Assembly (NCBI GenBank): GCA_965217685.1
Contig: CBDCIZ010000003.1
Span: 4,464,001-4,528,000, forward strand
Reading direction: 5' to 3'
DNA: 64,000 nt
From: Aurantimonas sp965217685
GTDB lineage: Bacteria > Pseudomonadota > Alphaproteobacteria > Rhizobiales > Rhizobiaceae
Made by a program: the position numbers and the translations under genes. The notes below the pieces were generated by a model that was not told the origin of the DNA, ran no database searches, and saw only the letters and a program-made list of their open reading frames with translations. Shown piece by piece: positions 18,707 through 27,772 of the stretch (position 1 is the first letter of the stretch; every line of letters starts with the position of its first letter).

Positions 18707-19749
18707 CGTGCCGCCAGACGCCGGTAGATCGACAGATAATCGCGCGCCATCCGATCGGCGGTGAAGCGCCCGTCGAACGCCTTGCGAACCTGATGTCGAT
18801 CGAGCCTTGCGGCACGTTCCAGCGCGCGCACGGCGTCATCCTCGCTGTCGACAATGAAACCGGTGACGCCGTCCTCGACGATCTCCGGCACGCTGCCGCG
18901 CCGCCATGCGACGACCGGTGTCCCGCAGGCCATGGCCTCGATCATCACGAGGCCGAAAGGCTCGGGCCAGTCGATCGGGAACAACAATGCGCGCGCTCCA
19001 CCGAGAAGATGCTGCTTTCCGCCATCGTCGATCGGACCGAGAAACGTCGCATCCTCACTCAGCAGCGGCCGCACCCGTTCGTCGAAATAGGTCGGATTGC
19101 CGACATCGACGTCGCCGGCAAGGTGGATCGACAGGCCGGCCTTGCGCGCGACCCTGATGGCGACGTCAGGCCGCTTCTGGTCCGTCATGCGTCCGACGAA
19201 GGCGACGTAGCCGCCGCTACCCGTTCCGATCCTGAATCTTTCGGCGTCGAGACCGTGATGAACGATTCCAGCCCTGTTCGAAGCCGGAATTTGATCTTCC
19301 TGCGATCGCGAAATCGCCGCCACCGGAAGATCGGGAAAGGCCGCGAAGAACAGCCGCCGATCGAGTTCGTCCACCCGCCAGTGAATGGTGGTCAGGCTGT
19401 GACGCCGCCGTTCCCCGAGGATCGCGGCGTGGGCGAACTCGCCATGGCAGTGGACGATGTCGAAATCATCGAGGCGACGACGCAATTCCTCCATCTGGAT
19501 CGCTTCCAGAACCTGCGGAACGGAGGGCGGGATCGTGCCGTATTGCCGCTGCAGGTCTAAAAGGCTCGGATGATCGCCAATGCGCGGAACGTCGCACCTG
19601 CTGTCGGACGGCGCGAACAGCGTCACCGTTACGCCCAGAGATTCCAATGCCTTCGACAGATCGTGAACGATGCGCTCCGTCCCGCCTGAAAGTTCAGGTG
19701 GCGTCGGAAAGATATTAGGCGCGACCTGAGCAACTCTAAACGGGAACAT
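18703..19749 (-). CDS. GT4-family glycosyltransferase
   Basis: This 348-residue GT-B enzyme begins FRVAQVAPNIFPTPPELSGG, with the glycine-rich loop GGTERIVHDLS. The donor half shows VAFVGRMTDQKRPD and WPEPFGLVMIEAMACGTPVV (the E-x7-E motif). It is coupled by an ATGA overlap to the GT4 gene downstream. The divergent SPS-like gene begins 58 bases away, so a shared promoter region of about 60 bases must serve both directions. A GGTGAGGA site sits just before the ATG. Confidence 0.87.
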   Translation of the reverse strand: MFPFRVAQVAPNIFPTPPELSGGTERIVHDLSKALESLGVTVTLFAPSDSRCDVPRIGDHPSLLDLQRQYGTIPPSVPQVLEAIQMEELRRRLDDFDIVHCHGEFAHAAILGERRRHSLTTIHWRVDELDRRLFFAAFPDLPVAAISRSQEDQIPASNRAGIVHHGLDAERFRIGTGSGGYVAFVGRMTDQKRPDVAIRVARKAGLSIHLAGDVDVGNPTYFDERVRPLLSEDATFLGPIDDGGKQHLLGGARALLFPIDWPEPFGLVMIEAMACGTPVVAWRRGSVPEIVEDGVTGFIVDSEDDAVRALERAARLDRHQVRKAFDGRFTADRMARDYLSIYRRLAAR

Positions 19750-19807
19750 TCCTCACCATATGCTGCTTTTACTACCCAGTGAGAAGCCCAGTGGAGTTTA
19801 GCCGGCA

Positions 19808-21904
19808 ATGTATGTTGTTCACGTCGCGCTACAGGGATGTCTGCGAGCCACGGACGTCCCTTATGGACTGACGCCCGACACGGGCGGCCACATCAAATAT
19901 TTACTTGAATTGGTCGAAGCATGCGCCGCGCGACCGGGCTTCAGGCGAACCGTGATCGCGACGCGGCGCTTTCAGAGCCCATTCGGCGATGTCTACGCCG
20001 GCCCCGGCGAACGGATCGGCCCGAAAGCGGAAATCGTCAGGTTTGCGACCGCCGACGCCGGCTATCTGGCCAAGGAAAAGCTGACGACCGAGATCGCATC
20101 CTTCGCCGATGCGCTGATGGCGTGGATCGAGGACCAGGGCGACCGCCCCGATTTTCTTCACGCCCACTATGCCGACGCCGCGTCCGTCGCGGAGATCGTC
20201 AAGGCGCGCCTCGGCATTCCCTTCGTCTTCACCGGCCATTCTCTGGGCCGCGTCAAGGCGGCGGCCATGGGGTTCGCGAATCCCGAACCGCTGGCTTTAC
20301 ACCTTGAACAGCGCATCGCGACGGAGGAGCGGGCTTTGTCCCATGCCGATCTGATCATCGCCTCCTCCCGGGACGAGGCGGAGGTCCAATACGCCTCCTA
20401 CGAAGCCTACGAGCCCGGCCGTATCCGCATCGTGGTGCCCGGAAGCGATCTCGATCGTTTTTCGAACGCACGGTCGACGCCGGCCGTCGAGCAGATGCTC
20501 GCCCGGTTCCTCACGTCGCCGGAGAAGCCTGCAATCCTTGCAATCGCGCGGCCGGTGCGCAAGAAGAACCTGCCCGCCCTCGTCGAAGCCTACGGGCGTT
20601 CGCCGGTGCTCCGCGAGACCGCGAACCTCGTTCTCGTGGCCGGCTGCCGGGGCGAACTGGCGGCGCTCGACGCAGAGACCGGCGGCGAAATGCGTGCCAT
20701 CCTGGACCTCATCGATCGCTATGACCTTTATGGCCATGTGGCCTATCCCAAGCGCCACGAGACGCCGGACATTCCGGCGCTTTATGCCTTCGCCCGCGAG
20801 CGTTTCGGCGTTTTCGTCAATCCGGCGCTGAACGAACCCTTCGGACTGACGTTGCTCGAGGCGGCTGCAAGCGGGCTGCCGCTGGTCGCCACCGACAGCG
20901 GCGGACCGAACGACATCATCGAGACCTGCAAGAACGGCCTCCTCGTCGATCCCAGGTCGCCCGACTCGATTGCCGCAGCGTGCGAAATCATCCTGCGCGA
21001 CCGGCATCTGTGGCACAGCTATTCCGACGCCGGCAGCAAGGCGGTCGCGGCCTATGACTGGGCCGCCCATGTCGCACATTACGAGGGACTGCTTCACAGC
21101 CTTTCGCGATCCTCTCCATCGCCGTCTCTCGTTCGCCAATTGCTGGTCTGCGATATCGACAACACGCTGATCGGCAGCGCCCCCTGCGTCGCGAAGTTTC
21201 GCACCTGGCACCAGCGCCAGGATGGCCTGGCCTTCGGCGTCGCGACCGGGCGTTCGTTTCACAGCGCCATGTCGATTCTCGAACAGCAGAACGCGCCGAG
21301 CCCGCTCGTCATGATCACCTCGGTGGGTTCCGAAATATACCACCGGGATGCCAACGGCACGACGTTCACCCTGGATCGCGCATGGCATGACCACATCGCC
21401 GGCAATTGGGATCGCCGGGGGGTTCTGGGCGCCGTTCTGACGATTCCGAACCTTTTTCCACAGGCTCCCCTGGAACAGCGCGGACTCAAGATCAGCTTCT
21501 TTACCGATGGCGATCCGAACATCGTCAGGCAGGTCCGCGCGCGCCTCCGCGACAGCGGTCTGCAGGCCTCGGTCATCCATAGCCACGGACGATATCTCGA
21601 CATCCTCCCGGTGCTGGCATCCAAAGGCGCGGCGATCGAACATGTCCGGCGGCGTTTCAAACTGTCCCCGGAGGCGGTGTTCGCGGCGGGCGACAGCGGC
21701 AACGACATCGAAATGCTGCGCACTGTGGCGCAATCGATCATCGTCGCCAACTACTCCGATGGGCTCGCCGAGCGATCGGACCTCGCGCACAGCTACGTGG
21801 CCCAACGCACCCACGCGCTCGGGATCATCGAGGGCGTTGCACATTTCAGGCGTCACGCGGTCGCTCGCGGCCAGACGTCGCTCCGAACGTCCGGGACGCT
21901 CTAG
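19808..21904 (+). CDS. Sucrose-phosphate-synthase-like glycosyltransferase fused to an SPP-type HAD phosphatase
   Basis: This 698-residue fusion has a GT4 domain at residues 1 to about 435 with TPDTGGHIKYLLELVEA (the SPS acceptor loop), FTGHSLGRVKAAAMG, ILAIARPVRKKNLPALVEAY and LNEPFGLTLLEAAASGLPLV. From about residue 445 a HAD domain begins with LLVCDIDNTLIGS (DxDxT nucleophile) and ends with AAGDSGNDIEMLRT. Such enzymes join a sugar from a nucleotide sugar to fructose-6-phosphate and then dephosphorylate it, giving sucrose. Related rhizobial enzymes make mannosylfructose. The product may be a non-reducing disaccharide or an acceptor for the flanking transferases. Confidence 0.87.
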   Translation: MYVVHVALQGCLRATDVPYGLTPDTGGHIKYLLELVEACAARPGFRRTVIATRRFQSPFGDVYAGPGERIGPKAEIVRFATADAGYLAKEKLTTEIASFADALMAWIEDQGDRPDFLHAHYADAASVAEIVKARLGIPFVFTGHSLGRVKAAAMGFANPEPLALHLEQRIATEERALSHADLIIASSRDEAEVQYASYEAYEPGRIRIVVPGSDLDRFSNARSTPAVEQMLARFLTSPEKPAILAIARPVRKKNLPALVEAYGRSPVLRETANLVLVAGCRGELAALDAETGGEMRAILDLIDRYDLYGHVAYPKRHETPDIPALYAFARERFGVFVNPALNEPFGLTLLEAAASGLPLVATDSGGPNDIIETCKNGLLVDPRSPDSIAAACEIILRDRHLWHSYSDAGSKAVAAYDWAAHVAHYEGLLHSLSRSSPSPSLVRQLLVCDIDNTLIGSAPCVAKFRTWHQRQDGLAFGVATGRSFHSAMSILEQQNAPSPLVMITSVGSEIYHRDANGTTFTLDRAWHDHIAGNWDRRGVLGAVLTIPNLFPQAPLEQRGLKISFFTDGDPNIVRQVRARLRDSGLQASVIHSHGRYLDILPVLASKGAAIEHVRRRFKLSPEAVFAAGDSGNDIEMLRTVAQSIIVANYSDGLAERSDLAHSYVAQRTHALGIIEGVAHFRRHAVARGQTSLRTSGTL

Positions 21905-21905
21905 A

Positions 21906-22805
21906 ATGTCCTCACAAACCGGCACAGCGGCGGAAAAGACGGTGACGACCAGCGTCCTGACGCTCGTGCGCGACCGCGAACCTCATCTGCGCCATCTCAT
22001 GGAAGGGCTCGCGCGACAGCATATGATGCCCGGCGAGCTGGTCATTGCATGGATGCAGGATGATCGGCCCTCGAAGCTTCCCGAAATGCCCTTTCCGGTG
22101 CGCCACATCAGCGTGCCCGGCGAAGCGCTGCCGCTGGCCGCGGCCAGAAACCGGGCCGCGGAAACCGCGACGGGCGAGGTGCTCGTGTTTCTCGACGTCG
22201 ACTGCATCCCCTCGCCCGGTGTCGTCAGCGCATATGCCCTGGCAGCACGAGCGACGGACGGCCTGTTCCTCGGCGAAGTCCTCTATCTTCCGGGCGACGC
22301 TCTTCAGAACGGTATGGATTTCGTCGCACTCGACCACATGGGCGTTCCGCATCCCTCCAAGCCGTCGATGCCCTGTCAGGGCCTTCGCCCCGAACCGGAC
22401 CATGGACAATTGTGGGGCCTGTCCTTCGCGCTTCGCCAAAAAACCTACGCGGCCATCGGCGGGATGGACGAGGGCTTTGACGGCTACGGCGGGGAGGAGA
22501 CCGACTTCGCGGCTCGTCTCGCCGGGGCAAACGTGCCGTTCTTCTGGGTCGCCGGCGCTCGGGCCTACCACCAGCACCATGCCGTCCACATTCCGCCGTT
22601 GAACCATTTCGCGTCGATCCTGTGCAACGCAAAGCGGTTCCACGATCGACACGGTCGGTGGTGCATGGACTACTGGTTGGGCCAGATGCGCGACGCCGGC
22701 TTCATCGATTGGACACCGGACCGCGACACGATCGACATCCTGAAACATCCCGCACCGGCCGACATCGAAGCGGCCCGCCAACCCGACGACAGGCGATTCA
22801 GTTGA
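21906..22805 (+). CDS. GT2-type glycosyltransferase (galactosyltransferase-like C-terminus)
   Basis: This 299-residue GT-A enzyme carries VLTLVRDREPHL at its start, AAARNRAAETATGEVLVFLD, the DxD motif in DVDCIPSPG and the late acidic motif FDGYGGEETDFAARL. The last is typical of GT2/GT7-like transferases with a C-terminal acceptor lid. The ATG lies just after the stop of the SPS-like gene (one base between), so translation is probably coupled. The next gene starts with a TTG overlapping its stop. The sugar is not known. Confidence 0.85.
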   Translation: MSSQTGTAAEKTVTTSVLTLVRDREPHLRHLMEGLARQHMMPGELVIAWMQDDRPSKLPEMPFPVRHISVPGEALPLAAARNRAAETATGEVLVFLDVDCIPSPGVVSAYALAARATDGLFLGEVLYLPGDALQNGMDFVALDHMGVPHPSKPSMPCQGLRPEPDHGQLWGLSFALRQKTYAAIGGMDEGFDGYGGEETDFAARLAGANVPFFWVAGARAYHQHHAVHIPPLNHFASILCNAKRFHDRHGRWCMDYWLGQMRDAGFIDWTPDRDTIDILKHPAPADIEAARQPDDRRFS

Positions 22806-23995
22806 CCATTCTGCAACTCTCCCCCGCCGCAAGAGCCGATAAGAGGCCGATCAGCTTCTTCATCCACCATCAAGGTCGTGGACACGCCAACCGCGCCATG
22901 GCGCTCATCGAGCGGTTTTCACCGGACCGGCCGGTCTCGATCCTCACGGCCGGACCGCATCTCTTCGACGGCTTCGAACGTCCGGTCGAACTCGTGCCCC
23001 TGCCGGACATGATCGGCGCGAAAGTTCCGACGACCCGCCTGTTCGCCGAGGCGACGCCGCAGGTTCTGCATTGCGTGCCGCTGGGACTTGCCGAAATGCG
23101 CCGGACGATGCGGACGATCCTCGACCATCTCGACGACCGGAATGTCGGGCTCTTCATCGTCGACGTCTCGGCGGAAATCGCGCTGCTGTCGCGGATCGCC
23201 AGCGTGCCGGTCGTTCAGATCCGCATGCATGGCGACCGTTCGGACATCGGCCATATCGGCAGCTACGAGGCCTGCGTCGGCATGCTCGCCCCCTTCGACG
23301 AACGGCTCGAACAGGACGACTATCCGCAGGCGTTGCGTGACAAGACATTTTATTCGGGCGGGCTGTGCACCACGCGGGAAGCCGTGCCGGAGAAGGCCGA
23401 GGCGCGCCAGCGCCTGGGGCTGGACCAGGACGTCGAGACGATCGTCGTCCTCACCGGCGGCGGCGGCAGCGGGACGCCCTATGCGCCGCTGACGGTCGGC
23501 GCTCGCGCCGCGCCGCTCGCGCAATGGATCGTGCTCGGCCCTACCCATCGCGAAGGTCATGAGACGGACTTCGCAAATCTCGTCGAACGCGGTTGGGTGG
23601 CGAACGTCACCGACCATCTGGCCGCCGCCGACATCGTCATCGCGTCGGCCGGCGACAACACCATCCACGAGATCGCGCGGGTCGGACGGCCGCTCGTCGT
23701 CATGCCCGAATGGCGCTATTTCGGCGAGCAGACCCGCAAGGCCGAAGCCCTCGCCCATATCGGCGCGGCGGTGACAGCGCCGGTCTGGCCGGGCGATCTG
23801 TTGGGCTGGAGCGACCTGCTCGACAAGGCGCGCGCTCTCTCGCCGAACATGCTGTCGTCGCTCTACGCGCCGGACGCCGCATCACGGGCCGCGTCCTGGG
23901 TCGAGGGCCTGACCGACGCGTTGTGGGCCGGCGATGCGGCGTCTGGCACCGCCGACGGTGCGACTGGAGCAGCGGCGGCGATGGCGGCAGAATGA
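22802..23995 (+). CDS. GT28/MurG-like glycosyltransferase
   Basis: This protein of about 397 residues has a GT-B fold. The N-terminus has ISFFIHHQGRGHANRAMALI (the GHxxR-type glycine loop), and the C-terminal half has VVLTGGGGSGTPYAPL and DIVIASAGDNTIHEIARVGRPLV, as in MurG and related UDP-sugar transferases. No ATG fits; the proposed start is a TTG overlapping the previous stop, giving LTILQLSP. The first internal Met would already cut into the glycine loop. The last 25 residues are Ala/Gly-rich and probably disordered. The ACAD gene overlaps its stop by four bases. Confidence 0.8.
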   Translation: MTILQLSPAARADKRPISFFIHHQGRGHANRAMALIERFSPDRPVSILTAGPHLFDGFERPVELVPLPDMIGAKVPTTRLFAEATPQVLHCVPLGLAEMRRTMRTILDHLDDRNVGLFIVDVSAEIALLSRIASVPVVQIRMHGDRSDIGHIGSYEACVGMLAPFDERLEQDDYPQALRDKTFYSGGLCTTREAVPEKAEARQRLGLDQDVETIVVLTGGGGSGTPYAPLTVGARAAPLAQWIVLGPTHREGHETDFANLVERGWVANVTDHLAAADIVIASAGDNTIHEIARVGRPLVVMPEWRYFGEQTRKAEALAHIGAAVTAPVWPGDLLGWSDLLDKARALSPNMLSSLYAPDAASRAASWVEGLTDALWAGDAASGTADGATGAAAAMAAE

Positions 23996-25131
23996 ACGGC
24001 CATGACCTGGCGCACGCGAAGGACGTCCGGTCGACGATCGCTTGCGCAGTGGAGCAGGTGGCCAACGCCGTTTCATCAGTCGCCCCACTTGATGCTGCAA
24101 GCGAAGCGGAACGCACCGCGAAAGGCGTCGCCGCCCTTTTTGCCACAGGGCTTTTGTCCGCGCCGCTCGAAGGGCAGCTCGATGGAACGGTCGCCTATCA
24201 GTTTCCGTCCGCCGCCGCCATCGAGGTTCTTTCGCGGCTGGGCGGCGCCGACCTCAGTCTGGCGCGGCTCTATGAAGGCCATCTCAATGCGTTGCAGTTG
24301 ATCGCCCTTTACGGTGACGACAGCCAACGCAAGACCCTCGGTCAGGCCACGCGCTCGGGCGCTTTCTATGGCGTCTGGGGCGCCGACGGGTCGCCTGCCT
24401 TTTCGGCATCAGCCAATGCGGACGGTTCACTCACGCTCGCCGGAACCAAGCGTTATGCCTCGGGACTTGGACTGGTGACGAAGGCGTTGATCCCGCTATC
24501 GGCGGGAGCGGACGGCATGCGGCTGATCCTGGTCGATGTCGACGACCCGCACCGCTGCGACCTTGCCGCCTGGGACATGCGCGGCATGCGCGGCTCGCGC
24601 TCCGGCACCTACGACTTCGAAGGCCTGACCATCGGAGCAGATGCCGAGATCGGCAAGGCCGGCGATTACCAGATCGAGCCCTACTTCGTCGGCGGCATCT
24701 GGCGCTGCGCCGCCGCACAACTCGGTGCGGTGGAACGTCTGGTGACGGTCCTCGTCGAAACTCTGAAAGCAACGAACCGCTTCGACCATCCGCTGCAAAC
24801 GGCCCGTGTCGGTCAGGCGATCATGGCGGCGCGAACCGCCCGTCTCTGGATCGAGGACGCCGCAAGCCGGGTCGAGGTCGCAAAAACGCCCGACGAGATC
24901 GCACGGGCGGTCTCGTTGTCGGCCTATGCGCGCCTCCAGACCGAAACTGCCGGGATGGCGGTGATCGATCTCGTCGAGCGAGGGATCGGGCTTGCCTCCT
25001 TCGCACACGGTCACCCCGCCGAAGCGATCGGCCGCGATCTGGCGGTCTATCTGCGCCAAGCCAATCCCGATGCACTGCTTCTCGAACATGCGCGGGTGCT
25101 CGCCGCGCAGCCGCTGGATCTTCGACCGTGA
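23992..25131 (+). CDS. Acyl-CoA-dehydrogenase-family flavoprotein
   Basis: This 379-residue protein has the ACAD layout: an N-terminal helical domain with GLLSAPLEGQ, a middle beta-domain with SANADGSLTLAGTKRYASGL and a C-terminal helical domain. The usual catalytic Glu near residue 360 is not obvious, so the reaction may not be classical alpha-beta oxidation of acyl-CoA. ACAD-like enzymes in biosynthetic clusters also oxidise amines, hydroxylate or desaturate carrier-bound acyl groups. It is embedded by ATGA overlaps between a glycosyltransferase and the PIG-L/methyltransferase gene, so it surely acts in the same pathway. Confidence 0.8.
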   Translation: MNGHDLAHAKDVRSTIACAVEQVANAVSSVAPLDAASEAERTAKGVAALFATGLLSAPLEGQLDGTVAYQFPSAAAIEVLSRLGGADLSLARLYEGHLNALQLIALYGDDSQRKTLGQATRSGAFYGVWGADGSPAFSASANADGSLTLAGTKRYASGLGLVTKALIPLSAGADGMRLILVDVDDPHRCDLAAWDMRGMRGSRSGTYDFEGLTIGADAEIGKAGDYQIEPYFVGGIWRCAAAQLGAVERLVTVLVETLKATNRFDHPLQTARVGQAIMAARTARLWIEDAASRVEVAKTPDEIARAVSLSAYARLQTETAGMAVIDLVERGIGLASFAHGHPAEAIGRDLAVYLRQANPDALLLEHARVLAAQPLDLRP

Positions 25132-26456
25132 CGACACTCGGTGACCTGCGGGGTACGATCGTCGAGGCGCCGGTCGTCGACCCGCTCCGGCTGATCGGTG
25201 CGGGCGGGCTCGTCGTTCTTGCGCCGCATCCTGACGACGAAACGATCGGTGCATCGGCGTTGATCGTTGCCGCCGCAAGCGCAAGGCGCTCGATCGCGCT
25301 GGTCGCCCTGACCGATGGCGAAGGCTCGCATCGCCGGTCAGCCGAATATCCGCCCGAACGGCTGGGGGCACTGCGTCGCGGCGAGCAGGACGCGGCGATG
25401 GCGGTTCTGTGCGGCGATGCAGCGGCTGAAACCGTTCGCCTCGGGCTTCCTGATGGGGCGTCCGAATGGCATCCGCATTTTGCCGAGAGCGCGGCGCGGA
25501 TCGCGGCGCTCTGCGACAGAACCGGCGCGACCGCGATCGCGGCGACGCTGCCCGACGATCCGCATCCCGATCACCGGGCGGCCGGGCGTCTGGCTCTGGC
25601 CGTGCGCGCCATTCGCCCGCATCTCCGGCTTCTCTTCTATCCGGTGTGGCTGGCCCGGCTCGGCGACGACGCGTCCATCGATGCCGACGCGCTCATCCCC
25701 TTCAATGTTCCCGTACCGATCGTCCGCAAACGCGAAGCGCTCGCCTGCCATGCCAGCCAGCTCGGGCAAATCGTCCATGACGATCCGGACGGTTTCGCGC
25801 TGCCGGACTGGTTTCTCGCTCGCCAGTGCGAGCCTACGGAAACCCTGTTCTGGGACCCCATGCCGGGATGCCCGCCCGGCGCCGAGCATTTTGCGGCCCT
25901 GTACGCGAATGGCGGCGATCCCTGGCACGTGCGCACGGCGGCCTACGAACGTGACAAACGACAGGAAACCCTGGCCCCGATCATGGATCGACGCTTCGAA
26001 CATGGGTTGGAGGTCGGGTGCGGCGAAGGTCACCTGACCGCCCTCCTCGCACCAAGATGCCGAACGATGCTGGGAATCGATCTGGATCCGACGATCGTCG
26101 GCCGCGCCCTCGCCTTGCACGGCAATATCCCGGACCTGGAGTTTCGCCAGGGTCGCATGCCCGACGACTTTCCCGATGAGCGATTCGACCTCCTGGTGTT
26201 CTCGGAGGTTCTGTATTTCCTCGACGAAACCGAGTTGCAGCGCGTTGCCGGCGCCGTTCGAACGGCGGCGCTGCCAGATGCGCACATTCTTCTCGTCAAT
26301 TATCTCGGGCCGACGGACACGCCGCTTTCCGGCGCCGACGCATCCGATTTTTTCATCGCGTGCCTCGGGGCGACATGGCACGTCGAGACGACATCGCCGG
26401 GCGCATTCAGGATCGATCATCTGCGTCGACGCGAAGTTGATCGCGCAGCGCGATGA
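25128..26456 (+). CDS. PIG-L deacetylase fused to a NodS-like SAM methyltransferase
   Basis: This is a 442-residue two-domain protein. Residues about 25-230 are a zinc-dependent PIG-L/LmbE de-N-acetylase, with VLAPHPDDETIG (the HPDDE motif) and DDPHPDHRAAGR (HxDH). Residues about 265-440 are a class I methyltransferase of the NodS type: LEVGCGEGHLTALLAPRC, then LGIDLDPTIVGRA and LLVFSEVLYFL. The expected chemistry is removal of an N-acetyl from a sugar followed by N- or O-methylation. It overlaps the ACAD gene by four bases. Its 3' end overlaps the convergent GT2 gene by 50 bases. Confidence 0.87.
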   Translation: MTTLGDLRGTIVEAPVVDPLRLIGAGGLVVLAPHPDDETIGASALIVAAASARRSIALVALTDGEGSHRRSAEYPPERLGALRRGEQDAAMAVLCGDAAAETVRLGLPDGASEWHPHFAESAARIAALCDRTGATAIAATLPDDPHPDHRAAGRLALAVRAIRPHLRLLFYPVWLARLGDDASIDADALIPFNVPVPIVRKREALACHASQLGQIVHDDPDGFALPDWFLARQCEPTETLFWDPMPGCPPGAEHFAALYANGGDPWHVRTAAYERDKRQETLAPIMDRRFEHGLEVGCGEGHLTALLAPRCRTMLGIDLDPTIVGRALALHGNIPDLEFRQGRMPDDFPDERFDLLVFSEVLYFLDETELQRVAGAVRTAALPDAHILLVNYLGPTDTPLSGADASDFFIACLGATWHVETTSPGAFRIDHLRRREVDRAAR

Positions 26457-27627
26457 GGGCGGGCAACTCCCGTTGCAGATCGCTTCGGCGCATGCGCGTG
26501 CGACGGAGGGCGGCGCTGGCGGCTTCGGCTCGCTGCCATGCCTCTCCTGGCAGTGGCATGGTCAGGATTTCTTCCAGCACCTCGCCCGACATTGCGAGCG
26601 ACGCAAGCGCCAAACGGCGGGACCGATCGTCGAGGCTTGCGCGAAAGGCGGATCTCGTCCGCATTCGCAGCTCCAGCACCGCCGAAGGCTCCAGGGCCTC
26701 ATCCATGATCGGATCGGCTTCCGAATGCGACCGGCGTAACTCGTCTGCAAGCCCGCCCCGCGCCTTGCCCGTCATGCGACAGGAGGTCGTCACCCGCGGG
26801 CCGTCGCTGAAGCGAATGCGAAGTCCGTGGGCTTCCGCGCGCTTGAGCAACGCGCGATCCTCGCCGAAATCCGGCGTCGGAAGCCCTCCGACCGCACGAT
26901 AGGCGCTGCGGCGGATCGCGAAATTGGCGCCGCCGATATTGCCGTGATGCGGCCAGGGATTGGTCGGATCGGGATAGATCAGCGCCGCGATCTCGCGGCT
27001 GACGGCTCGGGACTCGCGAACCAGAAATTCGAGTTCGGGATCGCCGTCGGGCAACAAGGCCGCCTCTTCGGGATCGAAATCGATGCCGCCGCAAACGAGG
27101 TCAGCGCCGTTCGCGAACTCCCTGGCGTAGGCGTCCCGCAGACCGGGCGCGGCCTGGGTGTCGGCGTCCAGGGAAACGAGAATACCGTTCGGGACGAGAT
27201 CGGCACCGATGTCGAGCGCGATCCGCCGCGCCAGCGGCGCCGAACCGCGATCGTCGCACCATTGCAGATCGATCAGAACATACGGGTGGGCCGACGTCGA
27301 CAGGAGCGTCTCGGCGATCGACCATGTTCGATCACGGCTGCCGTTTACGACAAGGACAATGCCGTCGCTCGGCCCAAGCGTTTCGAGAGCAGCGTGCAAA
27401 GTCGGCGCTATGCGCTCCTCCTCGTCACTCGCCGGAATACACACGGCGACGCCAGCGACGTCGAACGGCAGCGTTCCGACGTTTTCGCCGACCGACGCAA
27501 CGAGTCCGGCTTGGTAGACCGACGAAAACAACAGACCGCCCCCCGCCTGATTGACCACGCCACCTTGCTTGGCCTCATCCGCTCTTTGCGACGCGCACCG
27601 GAATTTCATGGCCTTACAAGATTTCAC
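26407..27627 (-). CDS. GT2-type glycosyltransferase
   Basis: This GT-A enzyme has VAVCIPASDEEERI opening the nucleotide-binding fold about 60 residues after the first ATG, ILVSLDADTQAAPG (DxD) and the GGLPTPDFGEDRALLKRAEA acidic motif. A helical C-terminal region of about 100 residues follows. The first 45-60 residues are not typical of the family, so the true start may be downstream of 27627. The 3' end overlaps the PIG-L/methyltransferase gene on the opposite strand, an arrangement often conserved when the two genes travel together. Confidence 0.8.
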   Translation of the reverse strand: MKSCKAMKFRCASQRADEAKQGGVVNQAGGGLLFSSVYQAGLVASVGENVGTLPFDVAGVAVCIPASDEEERIAPTLHAALETLGPSDGIVLVVNGSRDRTWSIAETLLSTSAHPYVLIDLQWCDDRGSAPLARRIALDIGADLVPNGILVSLDADTQAAPGLRDAYAREFANGADLVCGGIDFDPEEAALLPDGDPELEFLVRESRAVSREIAALIYPDPTNPWPHHGNIGGANFAIRRSAYRAVGGLPTPDFGEDRALLKRAEAHGLRIRFSDGPRVTTSCRMTGKARGGLADELRRSHSEADPIMDEALEPSAVLELRMRTRSAFRASLDDRSRRLALASLAMSGEVLEEILTMPLPGEAWQRAEAASAALRRTRMRRSDLQRELPALIALRDQLRVDADDRS

Positions 27628-27772
27628 ACCGCGAAGCTCAACAATTCTGACTGACGGGATGGATCAGACTTTTCGAAGATGCTTCGTCGGCGCAAATGTC
27701 TGCCGACCTTCCAGAGGAGAACCCGACTAGCAACCCAAGTCCCTATCGGTTTTCGGGATTCCTGGCCGGGCT

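Noticed and set aside
20297..21925. 540-codon minus-strand open frame opposite the SPS-like gene
   Set aside because: No recognisable domain; the plus strand carries intact GT4 and HAD motifs.
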